A stretch of 64,000 nucleotides of DNA from Candidatus Sysuiplasma jiujiangense (GCA_019721075.1 JAHEAD010000012.1:27765-91764); one strand, 5' to 3'. Shown: positions 8,654 through 17,440, numbered from the stretch's first letter. The notes: a model not told the origin generated them from the sequence alone. A program made the numbers and translations.

Positions 8654-9748
8654 ATGACTACCGTGCAGGAGACTGAATCAAAACAGAAGACAGAAATGGG
8701 TTATGAACACATGACGCTCAAAAGGAGCGGGCTGATACTTGCGAGGATTTCCGCAATAGCGTTCGGTATACTGTGGGCGTGGGACGGATATTTCAAGTTT
8801 GCAATGAACCTCTACGTCTACATGCCTGCTGCCATACAGAGTGCGGGTGTAGGCCAGCCCGCGTATCTCAGCGGATGGTTTTCATTCTGGTACCATCTGG
8901 TGGCATGGGATCCGATGCTCTTCACCTGGTCTGTCGGCGTGATGGAACTGCTTCTCGCATTCGCGCTGATCCTCGGATTTGCCAGAAAACTCGCATATTT
9001 CGGCGGCATAGCCCTGTCGCTGATTATTTGGACTGTTCCTGAAGGGTTCGGCGGACCGTACGGTGCGGGTTCGCTCGTGCTCGGGGCAGCGCATGTCTAC
9101 GCGATAGCCTTCCTTGTCCTCATAGCGCTCAATGCGACATTTGGTCCTGACATATACACGCTTGACGCCCATATCAGCCGGAAGTACGCGTCCTGGCGCA
9201 GGATTGCGGAGATAAGGTCAAACGGAGGTGCGTCACCAAACTGGTTCGGCAGGAACTCAATGAAACTCAGCAGATTCGCAGCGATACTCTTCGGTCTCGT
9301 ATTCGCGGGCGAGACGTATCTTGTGTTCGCATACAACACACCGTCGACGATTGTTTCTGCAATAAAGGGCGCTGCATCGGGACAGCCGGCATACATCAGC
9401 GGATGGTACTCATTCTGGATTTCACAGGTCACGGCCGCACCTGCATTCTACTACTACCTGATAGGTGCTGTCGAGCTGCTGCTGGCATTCTCGCTGCTCA
9501 TGGGCTTCGCCAGGAAGGCCGGTTATATCGGCGGCATGATATACGCACTGATGGAATGGGCGACGCTCAAGGCGTTCGGCGGACCCATATCCGCCGGCTA
9601 CACCGATGCCGGGCAGGTGATAACGGCCATAGTGTTCCTGATATTCCTGGCACTCAATGCGGCGCACGGAACAGATCCATACACACTGGATGCCAGGATT
9701 GAGAAGAAGTTCCCGTTCTGGCGCAGGGTTGCAGAGATGGCAAAGTGA
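8654..9748 (+). CDS. Tandemly duplicated DoxD/DoxX-like membrane protein
   Basis: A 364-residue membrane protein made of two similar halves (about residues 23-190 and 198-362). Each has four hydrophobic helices and repeats landmarks such as GQPAY(L/I)SGW(F/Y)SFW, a (V/A)ELLLAF segment, GFARK, and a tail ending in FWRR or SWRR before AE(I/M). DoxD is the small membrane subunit of the thiosulfate:quinone oxidoreductase of Acidianus; DoxX relatives are widespread. Fusion of two copies gives eight helices. A quinone-linked sulfur role is inferred from family only; no DoxA-like partner is nearby. The start has a clear ribosome-binding site (GGTGAG six bases upstream). GC content and codon use are richer than in most neighbours, and the AbrB/PhoU gene follows. 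Confidence 0.82.
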   Translation: MTTVQETESKQKTEMGYEHMTLKRSGLILARISAIAFGILWAWDGYFKFAMNLYVYMPAAIQSAGVGQPAYLSGWFSFWYHLVAWDPMLFTWSVGVMELLLAFALILGFARKLAYFGGIALSLIIWTVPEGFGGPYGAGSLVLGAAHVYAIAFLVLIALNATFGPDIYTLDAHISRKYASWRRIAEIRSNGGASPNWFGRNSMKLSRFAAILFGLVFAGETYLVFAYNTPSTIVSAIKGAASGQPAYISGWYSFWISQVTAAPAFYYYLIGAVELLLAFSLLMGFARKAGYIGGMIYALMEWATLKAFGGPISAGYTDAGQVITAIVFLIFLALNAAHGTDPYTLDARIEKKFPFWRRVAEMAK

Positions 9749-9967
9749 GCAGCTGCCGGAACTGAAACCATATTCGCAATGTGCGGTGGTCAGATGAGGA
9801 GGAACGCCGAAGGCATTATCTGTGCCTGGACAGGCGGCGGCCACCGCACCGCTTTACTCCATCCGTCGCCAGCCGGCAGCGATGCCGGACGGCACGGGAA
9901 ACGACATGTATGCGGTAATGCCATCTCGCATCACGGAGAATGGTACAATGCAGCAGAGGGGTTCGAT

Positions 9968-11053
9968 TTGGAAAGGGAGTTGAGACGCCTTCAGCGCCTC
10001 GGAACAGCGAGTCTCGGCATATCGATACCCAAGGAGTGGGCGAAGGCGAGGGGGTTCAGGGCAGGAAGCCTGCTGAACTTGACGATGTCCGATGACGGCA
10101 ACATAGTGATAAGCCCGTCCGAAGCCGGGGTGCCGGCATTCCCCGCGGACTGCACCATACATGCCGACAGCTGCCCGGATGCGAAGCTGATACTGAGAAC
10201 CATCATAGGCTGCTACGTTGTCGGCTACAGCACGATAAGGGTTGTTTCGAGCGAGGAACTCACGGGAGAACAGAACGAGAACGTGAGGCTCGCTGTGGAA
10301 ATGCTCACGGGTGTCACAGTCGTTGAACAGAGCGACAGACACATTCTCCTGGAGATCATGATACAGCCCCCGAACTACCCGATGATGTCTATGATCAGGA
10401 GACTCTATTCGCTGTCCTCCCTCATGGTGGAGAGGACGCTCGACAGCATGTTTAGCCCGGAGACGAAGACGCATACCGAAATACTGAGGATGGAGTCGGA
10501 TGTTGACAGGCTTTACAGGCTGATCCTGCGCCTTCTGCTGCTGAGCGCACGTGACAGGGATCTTGCCAGGCAGATAGGAATAACGGACATGCGCCATCTG
10601 CTCGGGGACAGGGCAATTTCCGCCAGCCTCGAATTCGTCGGCGATCTCTGCGAAGAGCTTGTTCTTGAGTTCGCCGAGGTTCCGCCTCAGAAAGAGTATG
10701 AGCACATCATGCATGGAAAAGTTGGAAAACTCTCGGCCATGTTTCATGAGCTGTCAACCAGCGCCTCCTCCTGCCTCTTTGAACACGACCTGAATGCTGC
10801 ATCACAGGCGCTTGACAGCGTACTGCTGCTTGAAAGGGAGTGCTGGTCAGGCATGAAGACGATACGTGGCAGTGAAATGAAGAGGGGGAGCGCTGCGGCA
10901 TCTGTGGGAAAGGACGAGACGTGCCGCTATTCCCTGCTCTTCAGCAGCATCAGGAACATAGCCAAGGAATATGAGCTGCTTGTGCAGGTAATGATGAACA
11001 GGTTCATCGAGGCACCAAATCCGAAATTTCCCTATCTTGAGATCGGGAAGTGA
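9968..11053 (+). CDS. AbrB-type DNA-binding / PhoU-domain protein
   Basis: Residues 1-45 match the SpoVT/AbrB swapped-hairpin fold seen at the N-terminus of archaeal PhoU-like proteins (LGTASLGISIPKEWAKARG, then NLTMSDDGNIVISPS). The rest is helical, with a PhoU-like bundle at about 150-340. Such proteins are thought to regulate phosphate or metal uptake. The start is my choice: TTG at 9968 is preceded by GAGGGG at a good distance and puts the AbrB domain at the N-terminus (361 residues). The frame stays open upstream to an ATG at 9779, but those 63 extra residues look non-coding. It follows the DoxD-like gene by about 220 bases and shares its GC-rich composition. No phosphate transporter lies next to it. 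Confidence 0.82.
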   Translation: MERELRRLQRLGTASLGISIPKEWAKARGFRAGSLLNLTMSDDGNIVISPSEAGVPAFPADCTIHADSCPDAKLILRTIIGCYVVGYSTIRVVSSEELTGEQNENVRLAVEMLTGVTVVEQSDRHILLEIMIQPPNYPMMSMIRRLYSLSSLMVERTLDSMFSPETKTHTEILRMESDVDRLYRLILRLLLLSARDRDLARQIGITDMRHLLGDRAISASLEFVGDLCEELVLEFAEVPPQKEYEHIMHGKVGKLSAMFHELSTSASSCLFEHDLNAASQALDSVLLLERECWSGMKTIRGSEMKRGSAAASVGKDETCRYSLLFSSIRNIAKEYELLVQVMMNRFIEAPNPKFPYLEIGK

Positions 11054-11629
11054 AAGAACGAAGGTAACCCGGGTCCGCCTTTCCTCCGGTTTGCATATTG
11101 TTATTGTTTGTTTTCCTGTTCAGGATTGAACATCCCTTTACAACAGTAACGCTGTCCTATCTTTCCATCATATTTCGTGTCACCTGCCGAATGATAAGGG
11201 TCCGTGTCCCGTTAATCTGCATAGCGGCAACGCCGCCACACGGACACACCAGATTTGACAAGGGGACAGAAGATGCGCATATGTTCACTTTACCTGGACA
11301 GTCTTCCAGGCATGTTCGAGGCATAAGCGAAAAATAGCCAATAAGATGGGATTCGAAATGAGAGCGCGAATCGCCACTGCAGACAAATCGCTTTGCACAT
11401 TATAGGTGTAACGACGCATCATGTGTTCGGAGGCGGAAAGCGGAAACAAGACTGGCAGATGTGACGGGCCCGAAGTCCTGAAGAGCATATACATTCTACC
11501 TGAAGCACCCCCAGACAATATACGGAAGTCACCCTCGGCGAAGGAGAAGTCATGTACACCTCATAGGCAGAGTCCGGCATATTCTAACGCTTCATAGATC
11601 AAAACTGTGTAAATGGACCCGAAGCAGTT
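11054..11629. other. Gene-poor region with a nested inverted repeat
   Basis: No convincing protein-coding frame was found here; frames of 77-79 codons at 11098-11337 (plus) and 11285-11518 (minus) lack protein-like composition and recognisable motifs. The notable element is the nested inverted repeat at 11200-11245, listed separately. The region lies between the ends of two converging genes. Confidence 0.5.
11200..11245 (+). other. Nested inverted repeat, possible structured RNA or terminator
   Basis: An outer perfect 8-base stem, GTCCGTGT (11200-11207) with ACACGGAC (11238-11245), encloses an inner perfect hairpin GCGGC-AAC-GCCGC (11224-11236). Together they could fold into a two-part stem about 150 bases after the stop of the AbrB/PhoU gene. 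It is not followed by a run of T as in a classical terminator. It may be a small RNA element, an end-of-transcript structure or a remnant of a mobile element. Confidence 0.35.
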
Positions 11630-12310
11630 TCAGCTCACAACAACCGTACCCATCATCCACCCTGGAGTAGCTGTAGAGCCTCCCCATCCCGTTGGCCCTG
11701 AACCACATGCCGCCTCGCACTGCCACACATACACTGCAGAATGATAGAAGATGAAGGACGCCTGAACGATTGATAGAGGTCCCACCGGTATGTTAAGTAT
11801 CACGGGATTTCCGAGGGTTCTTCCTGCTATCACGGTGAATGTGTGAGAAATGTCGTTGGCTGGAACAGAGGATGACTGTATGCCGCCGGAGATCTGAATG
11901 CCATTCTGAACCAAACTGGAATTGACATTCTGGATGTTGAATGTTGAAATTTTATCTCCCAGTGTGCCGGAGACAACGGCATAGTTTCCATTTGGATTGA
12001 GAGGACTCGTCGCATTGTCCAGATTTATTATCGTGAGAACAATGAGGCGATTTGCGGGAAACGCAAGATTGGCCGATGAATACAGATTTCCGCGATGAAG
12101 AACGAAATAGGCATCCTGATAACCCACACTTGAATTATACCAGTTCTTTGGGGTCACGAGAAGTGTCAGGTGGAAAGGGACACCGGCAACGTTCTGTTCA
12201 GGGGACGCATTATAATATTTTGTCAGGAGGTATGGCATGGCTGCAATTGATAAACCGCTGATCAGGACGAGGGCAACTATCACAACCTCAGCCCGTTTAG
12301 ATTTGTTCAT
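11630..12310 (-). CDS. Membrane-anchored or secreted cupredoxin-like protein
   Basis: A 226-residue protein with an N-terminal hydrophobic helix (about 7-30 after the charged start MNKSKRAE) and an extracellular, beta-rich, Asn/Ser-rich domain. Its C-terminal third looks like a copper-binding cupredoxin: DISHTF (histidine at 156), then CEAAC (C198, C202) and PGWMMG (Met 219-220). The CxxxCG pattern resembles the CuA site of oxidase subunit II, but the ligand histidine after the second cysteine is missing. An outer-surface electron carrier for the respiratory chain is a reasonable inference. The start at 12310 is chosen because GGGAG precedes it by nine bases; an ATG eight codons upstream (12334) is possible. 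A TATA-like stretch lies near 12335-12345. Confidence 0.7.
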   Translation of the reverse strand: MNKSKRAEVVIVALVLISGLSIAAMPYLLTKYYNASPEQNVAGVPFHLTLLVTPKNWYNSSVGYQDAYFVLHRGNLYSSANLAFPANRLIVLTIINLDNATSPLNPNGNYAVVSGTLGDKISTFNIQNVNSSLVQNGIQISGGIQSSSVPANDISHTFTVIAGRTLGNPVILNIPVGPLSIVQASFIFYHSAVYVWQCEAACGSGPTGWGGSTATPGWMMGTVVVS

Positions 12311-12803
12311 GCTGCTACACTCCCGCAGCAACATTGACTATATTCAGGCACTTGCATGCTGATCACCGATAATGTTAAAGTATTGATCATGGACTTTGCA
12401 TAATAACTGACCGTCAATACAATAATTACAATATGCATGTCGACAGGGTGAAAGATGATACTGCCTGCCCCGAAAATGCGTTCAGATGGCGATAAATCCG
12501 GCGACTTCTGAGATAACACGTTGCAAGCCGTGCAGGAATCACTAGCTGATGCTATTCATTAGAGACGATGGAAATCATGGCATGATGATCGTTTGGCAGA
12601 CAGCCTGGTATGTACTATAGGCAGAGGCAAGATGGCGAGATGCGACTTGGCACAACCTGCATAGGCGCTTGTGCTGTCAGGGCGATACTTCCCATGCAAC
12701 CTGGAGGATGCTTCGTACATCACTGTCCTGTTATGCAGATCTGATATTTGCACACCCGATTTGCGTTTCGTATGCAATTCCTGTCGTCTCACGCGTCATG
12801 CTT
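12311..12803. other. Intergenic region without a supported gene
   Basis: About 490 bases between two leftward genes. The part next to 12310 holds the probable promoter of the cupredoxin-like gene. Frames at 12307-12519 and 12559-12792 on the minus strand read as non-coding. No repeat, tRNA or strong hairpin was seen. Confidence 0.5.
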
Positions 12804-13196
12804 TCACCTCTTCGAAAGATCTTCCCTCATCTGCAGATACTGCTCCCTCGTTATGTCCCCCTTCGCATACTTTTCATCCAGTATCTCTCTGGCTCTGTCT
12901 TGACCTCCCCCAGCCTGCGGCCCGCCGGAGTAATAGTGATGAACCTCATGAGGCCCGTTTGCAATCCTGATTATCCAGTATATGAAAAGGAACAGCAGGA
13001 GCAGTGGAATCACCATGAAGACGGCCATGAGAGGATATGCATAGGTCGTCATCATGCTGTAACCATACGGATAGCCGTATGTGGTTCTGCCATATCCTGC
13101 CAGGAAATAACTGGCGGCTGCTCCAGCAACGATCACCACCGCTATCAACACTATCACAAGCCAGAAAACACGTTCGAATTCGTTCTTCTCTTCCAT
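12804..13196 (-). CDS. Small membrane protein with C-terminal SHOCT domain
   Basis: A 130-residue protein with two hydrophobic helices (about 8-33 and 52-78) joined by a Tyr/Gly-rich loop. A cytoplasmic tail ends in a SHOCT motif (about 100-128: AREILDEKYAKGDITREQY). SHOCT is a short helical motif found at the ends of many small membrane proteins and thought to mediate oligomerisation; no enzymatic role is known. The start is supported by GGTGAT just upstream. It lies 89 bases downstream of, and in the same direction as, a membrane-bound winged-helix protein, so the two may be one transcript. The longer plus-strand frame over the same bases (12669-13223) is a shadow. Confidence 0.8.
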   Translation of the reverse strand: MEEKNEFERVFWLVIVLIAVVIVAGAAASYFLAGYGRTTYGYPYGYSMMTTYAYPLMAVFMVIPLLLLFLFIYWIIRIANGPHEVHHYYSGGPQAGGGQDRAREILDEKYAKGDITREQYLQMREDLSKR

Positions 13197-13285
13197 TTAA
13201 TCACCAGAGACCCTATTGGCTGAAATTGGATATCAATCCGACCTGAAATTGATTGAAATGAGTTTCAAATCAATTGCTGCAGACA

Positions 13286-13945
13286 TCATTTCGACTGTTT
13301 TCTGACGACAATCAAATTTGTCGATCCGTGTCTGACCCTGTCAACCAGTCCCATGCGCTGAAGCCTGTCGAGTATCCTGGTAACCTTCGACCTCGAGTAT
13401 CTGTCCTGGTTCACAATATTTCTCTGCAATATGGAACCGCCTGCAGAGAGTATCATCTCATAAACATCCCTCTCATTTGCGTCAAGAAAATCTGTTATGT
13501 TTCTGTACTCCGCATCAGTATCACTGGATGTGCCTGTTGATGCGGACCCAGATCCGGCTTCACACATAGACTGATTCGCGCCGGCTGCCCTGATATATCT
13601 GACGTTCGAAAGCGCCTTTTTCAGAAAATAACCCGAAGCTATTGCAAGCACTAGTGCTACAATCGTTTCAATGACAAGGAATGTATACAGCAACGGATAC
13701 CCGTTCCACGCTCCCAGCTCGGAATATGTCATCCTCAGAATGATCAGAAACATGGAGTTCATGACCAGGAATATCACAGAAAAAGCGAATGCAACCACGC
13801 TGACAGCAATGCTCACAATCGTAGGATTCAGGTTCTGCCCGTCCTTCTTGTCGGCACCTTCAGTATACACCTTCACACCTAGGGATGGTTTCCAATCTGG
13901 CCAATTGCTGTATGAGTAATAATTTTTTGGGCCTTGCACAAGCAC
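13286..13945 (-). CDS. Membrane-anchored winged-helix (MarR-like) regulator
   Basis: A 219-residue protein. Two hydrophobic helices (about 41-66 and 84-108) are followed by a low-complexity Ser/Gly/Asp linker and a C-terminal winged helix (about 145-215: DVYEMILSAGG, SRSKVTRILDRLQRMGLV). The helix-turn-helix resembles archaeal membrane-bound HTH proteins related to MarR. It would keep a DNA-binding domain at the inner face of the membrane and may sense envelope signals. It is followed by the SHOCT membrane protein gene. The start is GTG at 13945, with another in-frame GTG two codons later. The target is unknown. Confidence 0.8.
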   Translation of the reverse strand: MLVQGPKNYYSYSNWPDWKPSLGVKVYTEGADKKDGQNLNPTIVSIAVSVVAFAFSVIFLVMNSMFLIILRMTYSELGAWNGYPLLYTFLVIETIVALVLAIASGYFLKKALSNVRYIRAAGANQSMCEAGSGSASTGTSSDTDAEYRNITDFLDANERDVYEMILSAGGSILQRNIVNQDRYSRSKVTRILDRLQRMGLVDRVRHGSTNLIVVRKQSK

Positions 13946-14772
13946 TTTAGCCCCGCACTACACATAGAATATTCATGCCTCCTGATGATGGTCGGACTGC
14001 CCTATAAAAGTCCTCACTGTCCGTTCTGCGGCCATTGATTATTGACTCAGCCAGCACCGGAATGCCCGTGTGTGTAAGCCTCTACAGCACTTTTAGATTC
14101 ATCCACGGACATCACGTCGTCGGCCAGGAGGATCGTGTCCAACTTACAGTTCAGGCCGGCGAACGAACAGAACATCTCAATGCCTTCAGCGCTTGCCGCG
14201 TTCGAAACATGCCTCCACTATCTTCATTCTCACGCCATTGCTGCGATGACCTCCCTTAAGGCGCGTGCATCCGGATATTGCTACTGGCACATATGGAGTA
14301 ACATGCAGGACGGGGATTTAGGCGTGATACGGATACCGTTGTATAGTGTCACCCGAGAAAGAGCGTGCATAAGTATGCATCTGGGAAAATCTGGCTAAGA
14401 GGAGAATAGGTGCAGCTGTTAGTGATGCACTTGTTCCGGCACAGTTACGAGCACTCTAACAGCTGCAGATTGAGTCCGGAAACATGTCGTTAAAGAATAC
14501 TCGGATATATCATTGAAATGGCTACTGGGATACTGCCCGGCAGAAATTGCGTGAATCCTTCTCCATGCTACTACCGCGACATACACGGAATGTGATTTAC
14601 TTGTGGCAGAAAAATTAACTGTGTTGCTCACACCGGTTAGGCCGCGGTGTTAAGTAACCTATTTTCTATGAATTTATTCTCATTTACCGGTTTGTCTTAA
14701 CTCCATCTGACGGAATGATATGGTTTTGTATTGCGTTTTCACATGCCATTCTCAACAAATTCGTTTGTCAGT
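13946..14772. other. Long gene-poor region with a possible decayed gene
   Basis: About 830 bases separating the winged-helix gene from the end of the siroheme reductase gene. Frames of 70-87 codons (14035-14259, 14135-14398 and 14419-14631) have no protein character. On the minus strand, two overlapping frames between 14047 and about 14290 look coding but are interrupted; they are listed as a possible pseudogene. Nothing else was recognised. Confidence 0.45.
14047..14290 (-). pseudogene. Possible decayed gene (DsrE-like remnant, uncertain)
   Basis: On the minus strand a protein-like stretch (AEGIEMFCSFAGLN, then DTILLADDVMSVDES) runs to a TGA at 14047-14049. Immediately before it, in a different frame, another protein-like stretch begins MKIVEACFERGKR. 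Joining the two needs one frameshift. The residues around IEMFCSFAGLN recall the helix of DsrE-family small sulfur-relay proteins, but the match is short and made by eye. There is no intact start. It may be a decayed gene or chance. Confidence 0.25.
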
Positions 14773-16515
14773 TTATGGCGCGCATTCCCCCTTTGCAGTC
14801 ACAGGCCTGTATCTTATCAGAGAGTCCCAGTCTAGTTGTACCGGCATGGTGCCGAATCGCTGGTTGACGAATTCATCCAGTCTTAGCCTGAGAGATTCGA
14901 AACCTTCCATATCTTTCTTCCTCAACCTGGAAATCCAGTTGTTGAATGACTCTTCAGTTCCAGATTCGCCGACATATATATTGAGAAGCGCGACGACTGC
15001 ATCGGGAACCAGTCTGGCGGGTACTCTGAGAAGAGGAGTTCCAAATTCAGTTTTCTCATCGCCACTTCCACCGACCAGCATTGCATAGGATGGGACCCAT
15101 CCCTCCCTGAGTTTAACAGCGCATCCCACAAGTCCAATTGATGCTATCGGATGTTGCCCGCAAGAATTCGGACATCCACTTACCTTGATGGTCACATTCC
15201 TCAATTTGCGGTTCATATCGAATCTTTCTTCAAACAGTCTTTTCTGCAATTCTCTGGTTAGCATCCTGGAGTTGGTGAGCGCGAGATTGCACGAAGTCGT
15301 TCCGGTGCAGCCGACTGCCGCTGTCACGGTGCATGCACCTCCCTTGTCCAGATGCGATTCATGCAGCTGATCAAAGAGCGGCGCAACATCGCTACCGGAA
15401 ACAAATCTCAATGCCAGTGTCTGGTTTGGCGTAAGAATTCCAACGTTTTCTTTGGAGAATCTGGCCGTTATCGTGCTCAATATACGTAGTTGCTGAGGAG
15501 CAAAGTCTCCTGCGTTTACCAATACATAGACCATATAAAAATTTCTCTGCTTCTGTGTAACTACATTTCCTGAAAACCACCTTTCATAATCCTGTCCCTG
15601 TTTGGGCTTAAGTTCATCGCCCACAGCAAAACTACCCGTGTTCCCGTCAATACTGAATGAGAATCCCTTCAAAGTACTCCTTTCTTCAAAGACGAGCCGT
15701 CTGAATTCAGCAAATCCCAGGTCCCTAAGCAGATAACGCAGTCTGTTTCTGTACATATGGACTCGATCGCCTTTTCGGTCGAATACCTTTATGATGGCCG
15801 CACATGTGGAAAGGAGACGATCAATTGGAGTGAATTCTTCTAGCGGCTCAGCAACATATGGCTTGGAACCCAGTCCTCCGCCAACAAATATCCTAAAGCC
15901 CATGGAATTCATTCCGCCCACACTGTTTAGGGCAGCCACAATACCTATATCAGCAATGGACACACCGGACCAGTGGTCAGGGCAGCATGCTAGATTGATC
16001 TTGAATTTCCTTGGCAGATTCTGGTTGAGCGGATTCCTTAGAAAGAAATCTGAAAGCGCCCTTGCATACGGTGAAATGTCAAATGGTTCCTTCACACAAA
16101 TGCCGGCAAGGTGCGAGCACACGACATTCCTGACAGAATTGTAACATGCTTCCCGGGAAGTCAGACCGGCTTTTCTCATCTCCTTCAGAATATCGACGAC
16201 ATTCTCGGTTTTCGCCCAGTGCAGCTGAATGTCCTGCCTTGTAGTGAAGTGTATGGTCTTCAACCGGAATGTCTCTGCGATATCTGCGACGGCCTCCAGC
16301 TGTTCGGGCGTGATCCTGCCTGCAGGCAGTCTTATTCTTATCATGAAATAACCGGTAGACAAACGCTCGGAATAGATGCCGTTCTGAAGTCGGATTCTCC
16401 GCAGATCTTCAGGTTCCCTGCCCTTCATATATTCGCTGAGCTTATTTGCAAGTTCCCGCAGTTCTTCATCTGTAATTGCGTTTGAGGCATGCGTGTCAAT
16501 CCCTGAATTCAGCAT
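14773..16515 (-). CDS. Siroheme-dependent nitrite/sulfite reductase
   Basis: A 580-residue ferredoxin-type sulfite or nitrite reductase carrying coupled siroheme and a 4Fe-4S cluster. The four cluster cysteines fit the family exactly: C403 and C409 (CTGTTSC) with C448 and C452 (CPNSC). Earlier landmarks include TTRQDIQLHW near residue 95 and the two-fold repeated reductase half-domains of this family. Sulfite and nitrite reductases cannot be separated by eye; an assimilatory six-electron reduction is likely. The start is set at ATG 16515, which lies 26 bases from a TATA element inside a perfect 16-base palindrome; the frame extends 24 codons further upstream without support. The gene stands alone between gene-poor regions. 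Confidence 0.93.
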   Translation of the reverse strand: MLNSGIDTHASNAITDEELRELANKLSEYMKGREPEDLRRIRLQNGIYSERLSTGYFMIRIRLPAGRITPEQLEAVADIAETFRLKTIHFTTRQDIQLHWAKTENVVDILKEMRKAGLTSREACYNSVRNVVCSHLAGICVKEPFDISPYARALSDFFLRNPLNQNLPRKFKINLACCPDHWSGVSIADIGIVAALNSVGGMNSMGFRIFVGGGLGSKPYVAEPLEEFTPIDRLLSTCAAIIKVFDRKGDRVHMYRNRLRYLLRDLGFAEFRRLVFEERSTLKGFSFSIDGNTGSFAVGDELKPKQGQDYERWFSGNVVTQKQRNFYMVYVLVNAGDFAPQQLRILSTITARFSKENVGILTPNQTLALRFVSGSDVAPLFDQLHESHLDKGGACTVTAAVGCTGTTSCNLALTNSRMLTRELQKRLFEERFDMNRKLRNVTIKVSGCPNSCGQHPIASIGLVGCAVKLREGWVPSYAMLVGGSGDEKTEFGTPLLRVPARLVPDAVVALLNIYVGESGTEESFNNWISRLRKKDMEGFESLRLRLDEFVNQRFGTMPVQLDWDSLIRYRPVTAKGECAP

Positions 16516-16533
16516 AGTGCCAGTACATATTGT

Positions 16534-16549
16534 TTTTGTTATAACAAAA
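16534..16549 (-). promoter_or_regulatory. Palindromic operator over the TATA box of the siroheme reductase gene
   Basis: TTTTGTTATAACAAAA is a perfect 16-base palindrome. Its centre is a TATA-like element about 26 bases before the chosen start codon, the spacing of a leaderless archaeal promoter. A dimeric repressor binding here would block TATA-binding protein, so this is a good operator candidate. Confidence 0.5.
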
Positions 16550-17194
16550 CGTATCATTGTACATATCACGGACGCCATCATCCGCACAGGGGGAATACAC
16601 AGACACAGGTAGATTGAAGACGATGAAATAACCCGCCATAACCAGGGAAGGCGGAAGGCATCTCTTCAAACTTTTAGGGAGGTCGAGTCCGGATATGGTG
16701 CCAAGTATTGCGGTCGGATACGAAAATAGAATAATTATCGCTGTGCCGGAGGCATTCAAGAGTAAAATGGAGTTGGGCCGCCGCCGTTGAGCACCGGAAT
16801 GAAGAATTTGCAATCGCATATCATGCAACAGAAATGGCGCCACATGCATTGGACGGACTAGTGTGGTGATTCAAAACATACTTCTGCATTTTCCGTTACT
16901 GCTACAAACTCATTTAATGAGGGTTTGGAATAAGGAATTCACTTCTTTGTGGTGGCAACCGATAATTTGGAATCCTGAACACAAGTTTTGAAACACGCCA
17001 ATAGTGCTTTACCAGTCACTTCATGCCTTCCATTCCAGCGTCTTCTGTTTCGCTCCACTCGCGTTCATGATGAGCGATGGAAAGAATACTTTCGTCGCAT
17101 TAGATTTACTTGACATTGGAAGGGCAATGAAATAATGTTCAAACGATCGGAGATTGCCCTCAACATATTGTTGAAAACGGAAACAACTAATGCA
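16550..17194. other. Gene-poor region before the insertion sequence
   Basis: About 645 bases with no supported gene. The frame at 16496-16849 on the minus strand overlaps the reductase promoter and lacks protein character. The right end abuts the left inverted repeat of the insertion sequence. No tRNA or other RNA gene was recognised. Confidence 0.5.
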
Positions 17195-17214
17195 GCGTGG
17201 GATATAAGTCGTCT
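17195..17214 (+). repeat. Left terminal inverted repeat of the insertion sequence
   Basis: Twenty bases that match the reverse complement of 18471-18490 at 15 positions. It lies just beyond the stop codon of the DUF2080 gene. Confidence 0.65.
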
Positions 17215-17219
17215 ACTGG

Positions 17220-17381
17220 CTACTTCTTGAGAACGATGACATAGGCTCTCTTTCCTGTGTATTTCTTGGGCGCATCCAGCTCCGCGGAATTGCCGAAATT
17301 TGTTACGCGCCTCTCATCGAACACTTCAACCTCATCCTTCGGTAGTATTGTGCCTTCATCGACCTTTATTTCGCGGGACAT
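17220..17381 (-). CDS. DUF2080 transposon-encoded protein
   Basis: A 53-residue protein whose core (FGNSAELDAPKKYTGKRAYVIV) matches the DUF2080 family: a short AbrB-like module encoded beside archaeal transposases, which may bind the element's ends or regulate its transposase. The frame stays open upstream to 17606, but that part overlaps the transposase and is not protein-like, so ATG at 17381 is taken as the start. It faces away from the transposase gene, with about 60 bases between the two starts for back-to-back promoters. Confidence 0.82.
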   Translation of the reverse strand: MSREIKVDEGTILPKDEVEVFDERRVTNFGNSAELDAPKKYTGKRAYVIVLKK

Positions 17382-17440
17382 AGTGTGTTCCCCAGAGGAT
17401 GACTGATGGGCATTTAACAATATTACAGTGTTGCATGCAT

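Noticed and set aside
9779..9967. An N-terminal extension of the AbrB/PhoU protein
   Set aside because: The composition is not protein-like, and a ribosome-binding site plus TTG start sits right before the AbrB domain.
9854..10747. A 297-codon open frame on the minus strand
   Set aside because: It lies exactly opposite the AbrB/PhoU gene, is rich in His/Arg/Gln typical of antisense frames in GC-rich genes, and has no motif.
12669..13223. A 184-codon plus-strand frame
   Set aside because: It lies opposite the SHOCT membrane protein and its upstream gap; the minus-strand gene has clear helices, the SHOCT motif and a ribosome-binding site.
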